The notes: generated by a model not told the origin, from the sequence alone. A DNA stretch of 64,000 bases from Caproicibacter sp046707225 (GCF_046707225.1 NZ_JBJKOP010000035.1:1-64000); one strand, 5' to 3'. Positions 31,184 through 39,952 are shown, counted from the first letter of the stretch. A program made the numbers and translations.

Positions 31184-32998
31184 ATGAAGAGCAAAGCGCT
31201 TGTTTGGCATTATTTAAGAAAAAGCGTCGGCTTTTTTGCCGTCGCTTTGGTTTTCAGCATCCTGAACACGACGCTGAATTCGCTGATTCCGCAGGTTGTG
31301 CGGGTTGCGGTCGATTTTGTTACGGGAGAACAGACCGAGGATCTTCCCGGCTTCATCACAGGCATTTTGAATTCCGGCCCTGCCCGTGAAAACCCGGCGC
31401 GGAGCCTGCTGCTGTTCGCGGCTGCTATTCTTGCGGTCGCGGTTTTTTCGGGCGTCTGCAATTACTTAAGCCGCACCGGAGTAGCAAACGGATCGGAAGC
31501 TTTTATCAAACGCCTGAGGGACCGTCTTTTTCTCCATATCCAGCGTCTGCCGTACAGCTGGCACAACCAGCACCAGACAGGGGAAATCATTCAGCGCTGC
31601 ACGTCGGACGTGGACGTGATCCGCAATTTCGTCAGCAATCAGATGCTTGAGGTGTTTCGCACCGCGTTTCTGGTGCTTCTCTCCATCTCGATCATGTTTT
31701 CCATGAATGTGACGATTTCGCTTGTCGCCCTGGCCTTTATTCCGCTAATACTGCTGTACTCCTGCATTTTCTATTCGAAAATCGCCAGGCGGTTCCGCAA
31801 GGCGGATGAAGCCGAGGGGGAACTGTCGTCCACGGTACAGGAGAACTTAACGGGGGTCCGCGTGGTGCGCGCGTTCGGCCGGGAGCGCTACGAAATCGAC
31901 CGCTTCGACGAACGCAACGACCGTTTCGCGAACCTCTGGATTCGGCTGGGCGGACTGCTGAGCACCTACTGGGGGCTCGGCGACCTGATCACCGGACTTC
32001 AAATCCTCTGTGTAATCGTGGCCGGTGTTATGGAATCGGTCAACGGCCGGATTACGCTGGGTGAATTTCTGGCGTTCATATCTTACAACACCACGCTGAT
32101 CTGGCCCGTCAGGGGGCTCGGCAGAATCCTGTCCGAAATGAGCAAGGCGGGCGTTTCCGTAACCCGCGTGGCGGATATCCTGGCCGCGGAGGAAGAAGAA
32201 AACGGCGCGGACGCTCTGCGCCCGCCCATGAACGGGGACATTGCGTTCCATCATATCAATTACTGCTATGAAGGGCAGAAGCCCATTTTAAAGGACGTCG
32301 ATTTTACGATTCCCGCAGGCAGCACGTTTGCCATTCTGGGCGGAACGGGCAGCGGAAAGTCGACGCTGATGCATCTGCTCGACCGGCTGTACGATCTTCC
32401 GCCGGAGTGCGGCAGCATCACGGTGGGCGGAACGGACATTTCCAAAATTCAGCGCTCATGGCTGCGCAGGAATATCGGTATCGTGCTGCAGGAACCGTTT
32501 CTGTTTTCCCGAACCATTGAGGAAAACATCCGGGCGACCCGGCCCGGCGCCTCGCTGGAAGAGGTGCGCGGCGCAGCGCAGATCGCCTGCGTCGACAGCG
32601 CGATCGATGGCTTCGGCAGCGGGTATGAAACCATTGTGGGGGAACGCGGAGTTACGCTTTCGGGCGGGCAGAAGCAGCGCGTGGCGATTGCGCGCATGCT
32701 GATGCAGCAGGCGCCCATTATGGTGTTCGACGATTCCCTTTCCGCCGTGGATACCGAAACCGACGAGCAAATCCGCGAGGCCCTGAAAGAGAATCTGGGG
32801 AATTCGACGGTCATCCTGATTTCCCACCGGATTACAACGCTGATGCAGGCGGATCAAATTCTGGTGCTGGAGGACGGCACCGTGGAGGAAATCGGCACCC
32901 ATGAGGAGCTGCTGCGCAAAAACGGAATCTATAAAAAAATCTATGATATTCAGATGAGCAGCGGCGACCGGTCGCTGCTGGAACAGGAGGTCGGATAA
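31184..32998 (+). CDS. ABC multidrug exporter half-transporter, subunit 1 (BmrC/LmrC-like)
   Basis: 604 residues from ATG 31184 (AAGGAG upstream; a TTG at 31169 is less likely). Six membrane segments and then an ATPase domain. Walker A is GGTGSGKST, the signature is LSGGQKQR, but the residue after the Walker B Asp is Asp in MVFDDSLSAVD where active sites have Glu. Its partner has the opposite faults, so the pair forms a heterodimer with one competent and one degenerate ATP site, as in BmrCD, LmrCD and TM287/288. It shares a stop/start overlap with the next gene. It probably expels antibiotics or other hydrophobic compounds. Confidence 0.93.
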   Translation: MKSKALVWHYLRKSVGFFAVALVFSILNTTLNSLIPQVVRVAVDFVTGEQTEDLPGFITGILNSGPARENPARSLLLFAAAILAVAVFSGVCNYLSRTGVANGSEAFIKRLRDRLFLHIQRLPYSWHNQHQTGEIIQRCTSDVDVIRNFVSNQMLEVFRTAFLVLLSISIMFSMNVTISLVALAFIPLILLYSCIFYSKIARRFRKADEAEGELSSTVQENLTGVRVVRAFGRERYEIDRFDERNDRFANLWIRLGGLLSTYWGLGDLITGLQILCVIVAGVMESVNGRITLGEFLAFISYNTTLIWPVRGLGRILSEMSKAGVSVTRVADILAAEEEENGADALRPPMNGDIAFHHINYCYEGQKPILKDVDFTIPAGSTFAILGGTGSGKSTLMHLLDRLYDLPPECGSITVGGTDISKIQRSWLRRNIGIVLQEPFLFSRTIEENIRATRPGASLEEVRGAAQIACVDSAIDGFGSGYETIVGERGVTLSGGQKQRVAIARMLMQQAPIMVFDDSLSAVDTETDEQIREALKENLGNSTVILISHRITTLMQADQILVLEDGTVEEIGTHEELLRKNGIYKKIYDIQMSSGDRSLLEQEVG

Positions 32999-34827
32999 TG
33001 GGTTATGACGAACAGGAGTACAGCAACGCCTTTGACCTGAAAATCTGGAAAAAAATTCTTCCCTATTTAAAGCCCTACCGCAAAACCGTCATCATGGTCT
33101 GCGTGCTGAACCTTTTCTGCGCCCTGGTGGATATCCTGCTGCCGCTGTTTCAGCGGTATGCCATCGACCATTTTATCGAAGCGCGCACGATCAACGGGCT
33201 GCCGCTGTTCGCCCTTGTCTACGCGGTCACGATTACGCTGCAGACAGTCAGCGTGATTCTGTTCACCCGTGGCTCCATGCGAATCGACATGAACCTTGGC
33301 CGCGACCTGAAACGGGCATGCTTCGTCCATCTGCAGACCCTTTCATTTTCCTATTATAATGTAACGCCGGTCGGCTATATCCTGACGCGCGTCATGAGCG
33401 ACACCAACCGGATCTCCGACCTGGTGGCGTGGAATGTCTTCGACATGCTGTGGGCGTCCGTCTACGTTCTGGGTGTTTTCGGCGCCATGCTGGTGCTGAA
33501 TGTCAGGCTGGCGCTGATCGTCATTCTGGTCGTGCCGGCCATCGTGCTGCTGACCTGGTATTTTCAGAACCGAATCCTGCACTGGAACCGATTGGTGCGT
33601 AAGACGAATTCCCGCATCACCGGCGCGTTCAACGAAGGCATCATGGGTGCGAAAACCTCAAAAACCCTGGTGATTGAGGAAAAGAACGACCGGGATTTTA
33701 CGGAGATTACCCGGGAGATGAAGGTTTCCTCCATCCGCGCCGCGCGCCTCGGCGCGGTGTATATTTCGCTGGTGCTTCTGCTCAGCTCGGTCGCGACGGC
33801 GCTGGTGCTTGACCGCGGCGGGAATCTGGTGCTGCAAAACGGGATGCTGCTTGGCACGCTTTCCGCCTTTACCGCCTACGCCGTAGGAATCTTTGAGCCG
33901 ATTCAGCACCTTGCCGGCAATTTTTCGGAGCTGATTTCGGTGCAGACGAATATTGAGCGCGTCACCGGACTGCTGGACCAAAAGCCCGAAATCGTCGAAT
34001 CGCCGCAGGTTGCCGAAAAATACGGGGATTTGTTTCATCCGCGCACGGAAAACTGGGAGCCCATCAAGGGGAATATCGAATTCAGGGACGTCAGCTTCCG
34101 GTATCCGGACGGGAACGAGGATGTGCTCAGCCATTTCAGCCTGACGATTCCCGCGGGCACCACGGTCGCGATCGTCGGGGAAACGGGCGCGGGCAAAAGC
34201 ACGCTGGTGAATCTGGCCTGCCGCTTCTTTGAACCGACCGCGGGGAAGATCCTGATCGACGGGCGCGATTACCGGGAGCGCAGCCAGCTTTGGCTGCACA
34301 GCAACATCGGCTATGTGCTTCAAAGCCCCCATCTGTTTTCGGGCACGGTCAGGGAGAACATCCGCTACGGCAGGCTGGACGCCACCGATGAGGAAGTGCT
34401 GCGCGCCGCCGAGGCCGTCAGCGCCGACAAGGTGGTGGAAAAGCTGGAGGACGGGTTTGACAGCGTCGTCGGCGAGGGCGGGGACCGCCTTTCCACCGGG
34501 GAAAAACAGATGATTTCGTTTGCAAGGGCCGTTCTCGCGGACCCGGCGATCTTTGTTCTGGACGAGGCGACCTCTTCGATCGACACCAGAACCGAACAAC
34601 TGATTCAGGCGGCGATTTCTCATTTGCTGCAGGGGCGCACCTCCTTTGTCATCGCGCACCGGCTTTCAACCATCCGGCACGCCGACATGATTCTGGTCGT
34701 GAAGGACGGCAAGATTATTGAAAGGGGCCGGCACGAGGAGCTTCTGCGGATGAAGGGGTATTACCACACGCTGTACAGCCGCCAGTTCGCCGAAGAGTCG
34801 GCAATGGGTTTGCTGAAGGCGGAATAA
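32998..34827 (+). CDS. ABC multidrug exporter half-transporter, subunit 2 (BmrD/LmrD-like)
   Basis: 609 residues, start codon overlapping the previous stop. Membrane domain (six segments) then ATPase domain with Walker A GETGAGKST, a degenerate signature LSTGEKQM and a normal Walker B FVLDEATSSID with catalytic Glu. Thus the competent ATP site is made by this Walker A/B and subunit 1's LSGGQ. The extra N-terminal stretch before the first segment and the longer linker (RTENWEPIKGNIEF) are typical of the D-type partner. A MITE-like element follows the stop by 15 bases and may serve as terminator. Confidence 0.93.
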   Translation: MGYDEQEYSNAFDLKIWKKILPYLKPYRKTVIMVCVLNLFCALVDILLPLFQRYAIDHFIEARTINGLPLFALVYAVTITLQTVSVILFTRGSMRIDMNLGRDLKRACFVHLQTLSFSYYNVTPVGYILTRVMSDTNRISDLVAWNVFDMLWASVYVLGVFGAMLVLNVRLALIVILVVPAIVLLTWYFQNRILHWNRLVRKTNSRITGAFNEGIMGAKTSKTLVIEEKNDRDFTEITREMKVSSIRAARLGAVYISLVLLLSSVATALVLDRGGNLVLQNGMLLGTLSAFTAYAVGIFEPIQHLAGNFSELISVQTNIERVTGLLDQKPEIVESPQVAEKYGDLFHPRTENWEPIKGNIEFRDVSFRYPDGNEDVLSHFSLTIPAGTTVAIVGETGAGKSTLVNLACRFFEPTAGKILIDGRDYRERSQLWLHSNIGYVLQSPHLFSGTVRENIRYGRLDATDEEVLRAAEAVSADKVVEKLEDGFDSVVGEGGDRLSTGEKQMISFARAVLADPAIFVLDEATSSIDTRTEQLIQAAISHLLQGRTSFVIAHRLSTIRHADMILVVKDGKIIERGRHEELLRMKGYYHTLYSRQFAEESAMGLLKAE

Positions 34828-34842
34828 AGACCCCAATTTAAC

Positions 34843-34985
34843 GGGACTGTTGCAAAACAGCTTTGATAAAAAATAAAAAATGCGCCTTGATCTGGCTCTG
34901 TCAGCCGTTTCAAGACGCATTTTCTTGCTTTGAGGGCTATTCCGTTGTGCAATTTGCTATCGCAAGTTCATTTTGCAACAGCCCC
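34843..34985 (+). mobile_element. MITE-like element, copy 2
   Basis: 143 bases, about 90 % identical by eye to 28492-28627 in the same orientation, including the terminal repeats GGGACTGTTGCAAAA / TTTTGCAACAGCCCC and inner hairpins. Flanking bases (AAC before, GTT after) extend the inverted repeat outward, as the A-run and T-run do in copy 1. Again it lies between two convergent genes. Confidence 0.75.
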
Positions 34986-35001
34986 GTTGCGCGGAAAGCC
35001 T

Positions 35002-35712
35002 TTACACGTAACGGATGCTCAGGTTTCCGAACGAAACGCTGCCGGTCAGCGTGACGGCGGGCGCGCCCGGCTCGGCCTGCACGTCGTTCCTGTCGCTGTT
35101 TACTGCGCCGAACGCCGCGTGGACGTGGTCGACAATGCGCCAGTTCCTGTGAAGATAAAGAACCATCTCGCCAAAGCTTTCGTCAATACGGATTTCAGCG
35201 CCCTCCGGGCTGAGCTGAACCTGGTCGAAGTACACGCTCAGCTTGCCGAACGACGAGGACAGATTCGCGCTTTTTAAACTGTCGGAATGCAGGTATTTGC
35301 AGGATTCGCTGAAGCTTGTTTTCACAAGAATCTCGTTGCCGTCGATGTTTTCCTCCGAACGGGGATGCGAGTCCCCGTCCCACCCGTGGTGACACCAGCC
35401 CCAGTAATGACGGCGGCTGTGAAAAATCATGCTGAACCCGATGGAGGCGAACAAAGCCGCCACCATGAGCTGCCAGAAAGAAAATACAACCAGATGAAAC
35501 GGCTGCTGATAGATCAGATAAAGCAGCGCAATCGAAATGAACATGCCGAACCAGTTCAGGTCCGTTAAGCTGCTGATGAGAACCGCGGCAAGCAGGACGG
35601 TCGCCGCAACGCTCCAGAATCCGATTTGGATAAACGCGCCGATCTGGCTGGCGATCACAAAAATCGCCGCAGCCAGAAAGAAAATGCCCCAGAACCAATT
35701 TCTATGTTTCAT
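35002..35712 (-). CDS. LiaF-like membrane protein
   Basis: 236 residues. Four membrane segments fill the first 100 residues (WFWGIFFLAAAIFVIA, then VAATVLLAAVLISSL, LLYLIYQQPFHLVVF and LMVAALFASIGFSM). The soluble C-terminal part (KSANLSSSFGKLSVYFDQVQL, then ASFGAVNSDR) is the beta-helix-like domain of LiaF and related cell-wall-stress proteins. It overlaps the LytTR gene upstream by 11 bases. Together they probably sense or tune a membrane or envelope response. Confidence 0.82.
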   Translation of the reverse strand: MKHRNWFWGIFFLAAAIFVIASQIGAFIQIGFWSVAATVLLAAVLISSLTDLNWFGMFISIALLYLIYQQPFHLVVFSFWQLMVAALFASIGFSMIFHSRRHYWGWCHHGWDGDSHPRSEENIDGNEILVKTSFSESCKYLHSDSLKSANLSSSFGKLSVYFDQVQLSPEGAEIRIDESFGEMVLYLHRNWRIVDHVHAAFGAVNSDRNDVQAEPGAPAVTLTGSVSFGNLSIRYV

Positions 35713-36166
35713 TGTTTCCCCTTTCGCTCAGGCGCTGCCGCAGTTCCCTGTAATAAAACCGCGACGCGTAGATTTGTTTATGGCTGTTTGAAAACTGAAC
35801 CAGGCTGGAGGAAGTTAGATTCCGCGTGACGGAATAAATCTGCCGGATATTGACAATGGTTGATTTCGCGGCCCGCACGAAGCTGCGGGGGAGCATCTGC
35901 TCCAGCTCGTACAGACGGTATTTGATGAAATACGCGTCGTCCGCCGTATGAGCGTAAACGCGGTCGCCCTCCGTTTCAAAAAAAAGGACGTCTTCCAGAG
36001 GAAAGTAGTATTCCTGATTCTGCTTGTAAAAGGTGATTTTCGGCCCCGACTGCGACTGCTCCAGAATAAACTGGTGAATCTTCCGGATCGACTCATCCAC
36101 GCGGCCGCAGCGGATCAGTACTTCGTCTTCCTTCAGATTGTCGGTCACTTCGATCCGAACCTTCAT
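35702..36166 (-). CDS. LytTR-domain DNA-binding regulator
   Basis: 154 residues. The C-terminal 100 residues form a LytTR domain: QEYYFPLEDVLFFETEGDRV, YAHTADDAYFIKYRLYELEQ, then FVRAAKSTIVNIRQI. The N-terminal 45 residues are short and hold no receiver domain, so it is not phosphorylated by a histidine kinase; this type usually works with a co-transcribed membrane protein, here the LiaF-like gene. Its target sites would be a pair of LytTR boxes, probably upstream of its own gene, but I see no clear pair. Confidence 0.88.
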   Translation of the reverse strand: MKVRIEVTDNLKEDEVLIRCGRVDESIRKIHQFILEQSQSGPKITFYKQNQEYYFPLEDVLFFETEGDRVYAHTADDAYFIKYRLYELEQMLPRSFVRAAKSTIVNIRQIYSVTRNLTSSSLVQFSNSHKQIYASRFYYRELRQRLSERGNNET

Positions 36167-36303
36167 CGTACCACCCCTTATGCAACCAGTATAGCGGCTT
36201 TGAGGCAGGATGAAAAGAGGAATCGGGCGTCCGGTTGCTTTTTTGAGGGTAACCGGTGATTTTTTGGCGGCAAGAGGTGCTTTTACCGCGGCGATGGATC
36301 GGC

Positions 36304-36804
36304 TTACCGCGCCCGACGGCCAGCACCCCGCGGAGTTTTTTGCGGCTTTTGCGGGCTGGATTCCGCTTTCTTGCCGCTTGCGATTTTGCTGTCCGTCACG
36401 ATCCCAAACGTGATCAGCAAAAGGCCGGCAAGTTTCAATGGCGCGATTTTTCCGGATACGGCGGAATCGATCAGAAATCCCGTCCCAAGCTGGCCGATCA
36501 GTACGACGACGGTTGAAAAGGAGATTTTTGCGTTCATCATTCCGTTCAGAATCAGCAACATGGAAAAAAGCCCAAAGAACCCGCCCGTCAGGTAAAGCGG
36601 GGGAACCGCTTTCAAGAGGGAGACCGGGTCCGGCCCGAGGTCTCCCGTTGCGAAAATCAAGATGAGGGAAAAGACGGTTCCCTCCAGATAATTAATGAGG
36701 GTTCCGTTGACCGTTCCAAGCGATTTTTTTGCCTGAAGGTTCACCATTTTGTTGATCGTGGCGGCAATACCGTTCAGCAGGGCCAAAACCGGGTAAAGTA
36801 TCAC
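36304..36804 (-). CDS. DMT-type transporter subunit (YdcZ/DUF606), second gene
   Basis: 166 residues from GTG 36804, which has AAGGAGG 8 bases upstream. Four to five membrane segments (ILYPVLALLNGIAATINKMV, FFGLFSMLLILNGMMNA, VLIGQLGTGFLIDS, LAGLLLITFGIV), then a basic tail of about 30 residues. YdcZ-type proteins are half-size members of the drug/metabolite transporter superfamily and need a partner. The partner is the next gene upstream, with only 16 bases between. Confidence 0.82.
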   Translation of the reverse strand: MILYPVLALLNGIAATINKMVNLQAKKSLGTVNGTLINYLEGTVFSLILIFATGDLGPDPVSLLKAVPPLYLTGGFFGLFSMLLILNGMMNAKISFSTVVVLIGQLGTGFLIDSAVSGKIAPLKLAGLLLITFGIVTDSKIASGKKAESSPQKPQKTPRGAGRRAR

Positions 36805-36820
36805 GAAGCGTTCCTCCTTT

Positions 36821-37243
36821 TCATGAAACAACCATCAGCAGCAGTCCGGCGAGAATCATGCAGAAAGCCGGCGCGCGGGCAAACCGGAACCGGCTGACAG
36901 GAGTGTGGAACCAGCCGAAGTGGTCGATCACCGCGGAGGTGACAAGCTGGCCGGTGACCGCAAAGGACATCGTGACGGCGGCGCCGATATGCGCGGTGCT
37001 GAGGCTGCTGGTTGCGACAAGGGCAACCCCCAGCAGCCCGACAAAATAGACGTAAACCGGCGCTCCGGACAGTTTCATCTTTTCCCTTTTCACCGCAATC
37101 AGGTCAACCAGCAAAAGAATTGCGCCGATCATATGGACAAAGAGGCTGATTTCAAATATATTTAAATAAGAAGCCAGCAGACCGTTGAGGCTTACCATCA
37201 GTCCGAAACAGATCCCGCCCAAAAGCAAAAGCAGAAAAGTCAC
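36821..37243 (-). CDS. DMT-type transporter subunit (YdcZ/DUF606), first gene
   Basis: 140 residues, GTG start at 37243 behind GGGAGGGG. Five membrane segments; family marks are LLGGICFGLMVSLNGLLASY and the SFAVTGQLVTSAVIDHFGWF end. With the following gene it forms a two-subunit transporter of unknown substrate. Both genes descend from one half-size ancestor. Confidence 0.82.
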   Translation of the reverse strand: MTFLLLLLGGICFGLMVSLNGLLASYLNIFEISLFVHMIGAILLLVDLIAVKREKMKLSGAPVYVYFVGLLGVALVATSSLSTAHIGAAVTMSFAVTGQLVTSAVIDHFGWFHTPVSRFRFARAPAFCMILAGLLLMVVS

Positions 37244-37374
37244 AGCAAATCCCCTCCCATAAGATAAAACCTATTATCACACGGATTTTTCCGGAATGTG
37301 ATGACGGATGTCATTGCATGCCGATTTTCAGGAAAAAACGGCCCCGGTTCGGCGGCAGGAAAGGAGGTTTTACG

Positions 37375-38049
37375 ATGGAATTTATAACAGCGGGACAGGC
37401 GCCGGAGATCGCCGCGAAGGCGGAATCCATCCGGCGGAGCTTTTCAAAACAGGTCTCCGCGTGGATGCGCCTTTGCGTGTTTCGGGCGGGGGAATATCTG
37501 TATCGCGAGGGCGACGACTCCGGGGATCTCCTGATTCTTCTGGCGGGAAGCTGCAAGGTGTTTAAAACTTTGGAAAACGGAAAGAACGTTTTGCTTTGCC
37601 GGTATGAGAAAATCGAGGTGCTGGGGGAATTTGAGCTTTTCGGCGACCCCGCCGCGAAGACGAACGTACAGGCCCTGACGGACGTCTATTGCATGGCGTT
37701 TTCCGTTTCCGAACACCGCGAGAGTCTGCTTTCGGACAATGCTTTTCTGCGGTTTGTTCTCCGCGAAATCGGTGCGAAAGCAGGGCGCAGCAACCTGAAT
37801 CTGGCCATTAACCTGATGTATCCGCTGGAACAGCGGGTGGCGGGATATATCCTGACCATGCAGAAAAACGGGGCGTTTTCCACTAATTACACGATGCTTT
37901 CGGAATATTTGGGGTGCAGCCTGAGGCATCTTCTGAGAACATTTCGGGTCCTGTGTGAGAAAGAAATGCTGAAAAAAACAGAATCGTCATATCTGATTCA
38001 GGACGTCGTCGCTCTTGAAGCCCTTGCCGGAAATGTTTACCGGCAGTAA
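37375..38049 (+). CDS. Crp/Fnr family transcriptional regulator
   Basis: 224 residues from ATG 37375, chosen for its AAAGGAGG; the frame is open back to 37318. The N-terminal cyclic-nucleotide-type beta barrel carries EYLYREGDDSGDLLILLAGS, and the C-terminal winged helix holds MLSEYLGCSLRHLLRTFRVL. It has no Fnr-type N-terminal cysteine cluster, so it is not an obvious oxygen sensor. It lies 9 bases before the EFR1 gene, its likely target. A loose dyad TGTGATGACGGATGTCA at about 37299-37315 could be its site. Confidence 0.85.
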   Translation: MEFITAGQAPEIAAKAESIRRSFSKQVSAWMRLCVFRAGEYLYREGDDSGDLLILLAGSCKVFKTLENGKNVLLCRYEKIEVLGEFELFGDPAAKTNVQALTDVYCMAFSVSEHRESLLSDNAFLRFVLREIGAKAGRSNLNLAINLMYPLEQRVAGYILTMQKNGAFSTNYTMLSEYLGCSLRHLLRTFRVLCEKEMLKKTESSYLIQDVVALEALAGNVYRQ

Positions 38050-38058
38050 GGAGATAAA

Positions 38059-38883
38059 ATGAAAATTCTCATCGCTTATTTCAGCGGGACCGGAAACACC
38101 CGCTATTGCGCGGAATATTTGAAAAAGCGCCTGGAACAGCCGGGGAATCACGTGGACCTGCGTTCTGTGGAACGCCTCCCGGCAAAAGAAGCTGAAAATT
38201 ACGACTTTCTTGTCGCGGGATTTCCCGTTTATGCCTGTGACGCCCCCGAAATCATCAAACGCTTTTTTGCCGCGGCCGCTTTAACGGCCAGGAAAGGAGC
38301 CTATCTGTTCTGCACAAAAGGATTCTATTCCGGGAATGCATTGAAAAACGCGGCGGATCTGCTGCGGGATTCAGGATACAAAATTCTCGGATGGGCCGAC
38401 GTCGGCATGCCCGGTTCGGACGGTCTGGCTTTTCTGAAACCGGATTCCCGTGCCGCGAAGAAAATGTACGACCGGGACTTCAGCCGCATCGAGCCGCTGG
38501 ACCGGCTGTCGGAGGTCATTCTGGCGGATGCCGGCAAAACAGGGGACGGCGGCCTGCAGGGAAAGCGGATTCCCAAAAAAATAACGGGGGCCGCGGCAAA
38601 CGGGCTTTTCCGGCTGGCCTATGCGCCGCTGGAGAAATGGATGACGGCGAAATTCCACGCGGATCAAAACTGCGTCCGCTGCGGCTTCTGCGAAAAAATA
38701 TGCCCGGCGGGCAATATCCGCGTGACAAAAGAGGGCGTTCACTTTGACGGTTCCTGCTTTCTTTGCATGAGGTGCGTTCATCAGTGCCCGAAAGCCGCCA
38801 TTCAGATTGGAACGGGAACCGTCGGCAAAATGCGGTGGAAAGGCCCGGACGGGCGGTTTCATCCGCTCGAACGGGAGGATTGA
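38059..38883 (+). CDS. EFR1 family ferrodoxin (flavodoxin fused to 2[4Fe-4S])
   Basis: 274 residues. An N-terminal flavodoxin fold with the FMN loop YFSGTGNTRYCA is joined to a C-terminal bacterial ferredoxin with two clusters: CVRCGFCEKICP and CFLCMRCVHQCP. Proteins of this type move electrons between a flavin and iron-sulfur clusters in anaerobes; the partners are unknown. It is cotranscribed with the Crp-type regulator. Its 3' end overlaps a short open stretch on the minus strand that may be a gene remnant. Confidence 0.9.
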   Translation: MKILIAYFSGTGNTRYCAEYLKKRLEQPGNHVDLRSVERLPAKEAENYDFLVAGFPVYACDAPEIIKRFFAAAALTARKGAYLFCTKGFYSGNALKNAADLLRDSGYKILGWADVGMPGSDGLAFLKPDSRAAKKMYDRDFSRIEPLDRLSEVILADAGKTGDGGLQGKRIPKKITGAAANGLFRLAYAPLEKWMTAKFHADQNCVRCGFCEKICPAGNIRVTKEGVHFDGSCFLCMRCVHQCPKAAIQIGTGTVGKMRWKGPDGRFHPLERED

Positions 38884-39013
38884 GTGCTTTGCCGGATGAT
38901 TTCGGCGATCACCGTGGACAGCGCGCCGATTTTTTCGGGTACGACGTCCGCGACGCGAAGGGATGCCGCTTCTTCAAAAGAAACCGCCGGAACGCGCCTG
39001 AAAATTGCGCGGA

Positions 39014-39058
39014 AACAAAAGCACCGAACGCGAATGAATCGCGTTCGGTGCTTTTGTT
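39014..39058. terminator. 20-bp perfect hairpin, bidirectional terminator
   Basis: Arms at 39014-39033 and 39039-39058 are perfectly complementary, loop ATGAA, with A- and T-runs at the two ends. It separates the EFR1 gene from the end of the minus-strand lsrR-lsrK operon. Confidence 0.92.
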
Positions 39059-39067
39059 ACTGCGCGT

Positions 39068-39562
39068 TTAAATTTCCACGGCGATCCTGTCTGCCGGTTC
39101 CAGAAGGACCTTTTTGGTATCGTTCAGGTAAGTGCGCTCCGGCAGGCAGATCAGCACGGTGCCGTCGCAATCGACGGGGTACGGCGCGCCGTGCCAGACG
39201 CCGGCGCGGAACACAACCAGCATACCCGCCGGAACAACAAAAGCTTTCAGCTTCTCCGGCTCCGGCGTTCCGCTGTTGGCGGGACCGGCGTAAATCACCA
39301 TGTCGTCATCCATCGGCATCATGACTTCAACGGTAAAGGAGTGGTATTCCACATCCTCAATCACCATCGGCCGCTTGCCGACCTTCAGCGAGCCGAATGC
39401 CGCGGGAGCGGCGCTCGCCATGGGCGCCAGCGCCATGTCCCGGTGAAACGCGACCGGTTCCCCGCCCAAGGCGTAGGCTCCGTCCGGGTTCGCGATGTTC
39501 GCAAGGTAACCGTACGGAGCCCAGTTCTCCGCGGTAATGGGTTCTGCATGGATCGTTTTCAT
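39068..39562 (-). CDS. Ureidoglycolate lyase (AllA)-like cupin-fold protein
   Basis: 164 residues with GGAGG before ATG 39562. It matches the AllA fold: the VIEDVEYHSFTVEVMMPM strand, PEKLKAFVVPAGMLVVFRAG and VWHGAPYP near the active site. True AllA releases glyoxylate from ureidoglycolate, but no allantoin genes are near. It is the last gene of an operon with lsrR, lsrK and a cupin. A role in processing phospho-AI-2, perhaps in place of LsrG, is a reasonable guess. Family membership is good, function is open. Confidence 0.72.
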   Translation of the reverse strand: MKTIHAEPITAENWAPYGYLANIANPDGAYALGGEPVAFHRDMALAPMASAAPAAFGSLKVGKRPMVIEDVEYHSFTVEVMMPMDDDMVIYAGPANSGTPEPEKLKAFVVPAGMLVVFRAGVWHGAPYPVDCDGTVLICLPERTYLNDTKKVLLEPADRIAVEI

Positions 39563-39582
39563 GGTAAAGACCTCCGTGCCTG

Positions 39583-39933
39583 TTAATAGGTATAATTGTC
39601 GATTTCCACTTTGTCGATTTCCTGGAACGGCGCGAGAGTAGAGACCATCCTGACCGGTTGATCGTAGTTGTTGATGCAGTAGTGTACCTCGTTGGGCTCA
39701 ATGTGAATGAACTGGCCGGGCTTCATATGGTTTACGACTCCGTCGACGACAATGTCGACCTCGCCTTCCAGAATATAAAAATTTTCTTCCATGATGCGGT
39801 GAAAGTGGGCTTTGAAATCCTGTTTAGGCTGAAACTGAACAATCGCGAGGTTCATTCGGGGACCTTTCATCAGGTATTTGGGGCCGCTGTCGCCGAAACG
39901 GTATTCTTTGTCTTTCTCGTCAACAATGTACAT
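39583..39933 (-). CDS. Single-domain cupin in the lsr locus
   Basis: 116 residues. Cupin motif 1 is visible as KAHFHRIMEENFYILEGEVD (His, His, Glu metal ligands) and motif 2 as PGQFIHIEPNEVHYCINN with the last His. It would bind one divalent metal. It is 19 bases downstream of lsrK and 20 bases upstream of the AllA-like gene on the same strand. Small cupins often act as isomerases on phosphorylated sugars, which is the chemistry LsrG performs on phospho-DPD; lsrG is absent here. This link is inference. Confidence 0.8.
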   Translation of the reverse strand: MYIVDEKDKEYRFGDSGPKYLMKGPRMNLAIVQFQPKQDFKAHFHRIMEENFYILEGEVDIVVDGVVNHMKPGQFIHIEPNEVHYCINNYDQPVRMVSTLAPFQEIDKVEIDNYTY

Positions 39934-39952
39934 GATTATTTCCTCCAGTATT

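Noticed and set aside
39068..39562. True ureidoglycolate lyase for allantoin use
   Set aside because: No allantoinase, allantoate or glyoxylate genes are near and the gene is embedded in the lsr operon; only the fold is supported.
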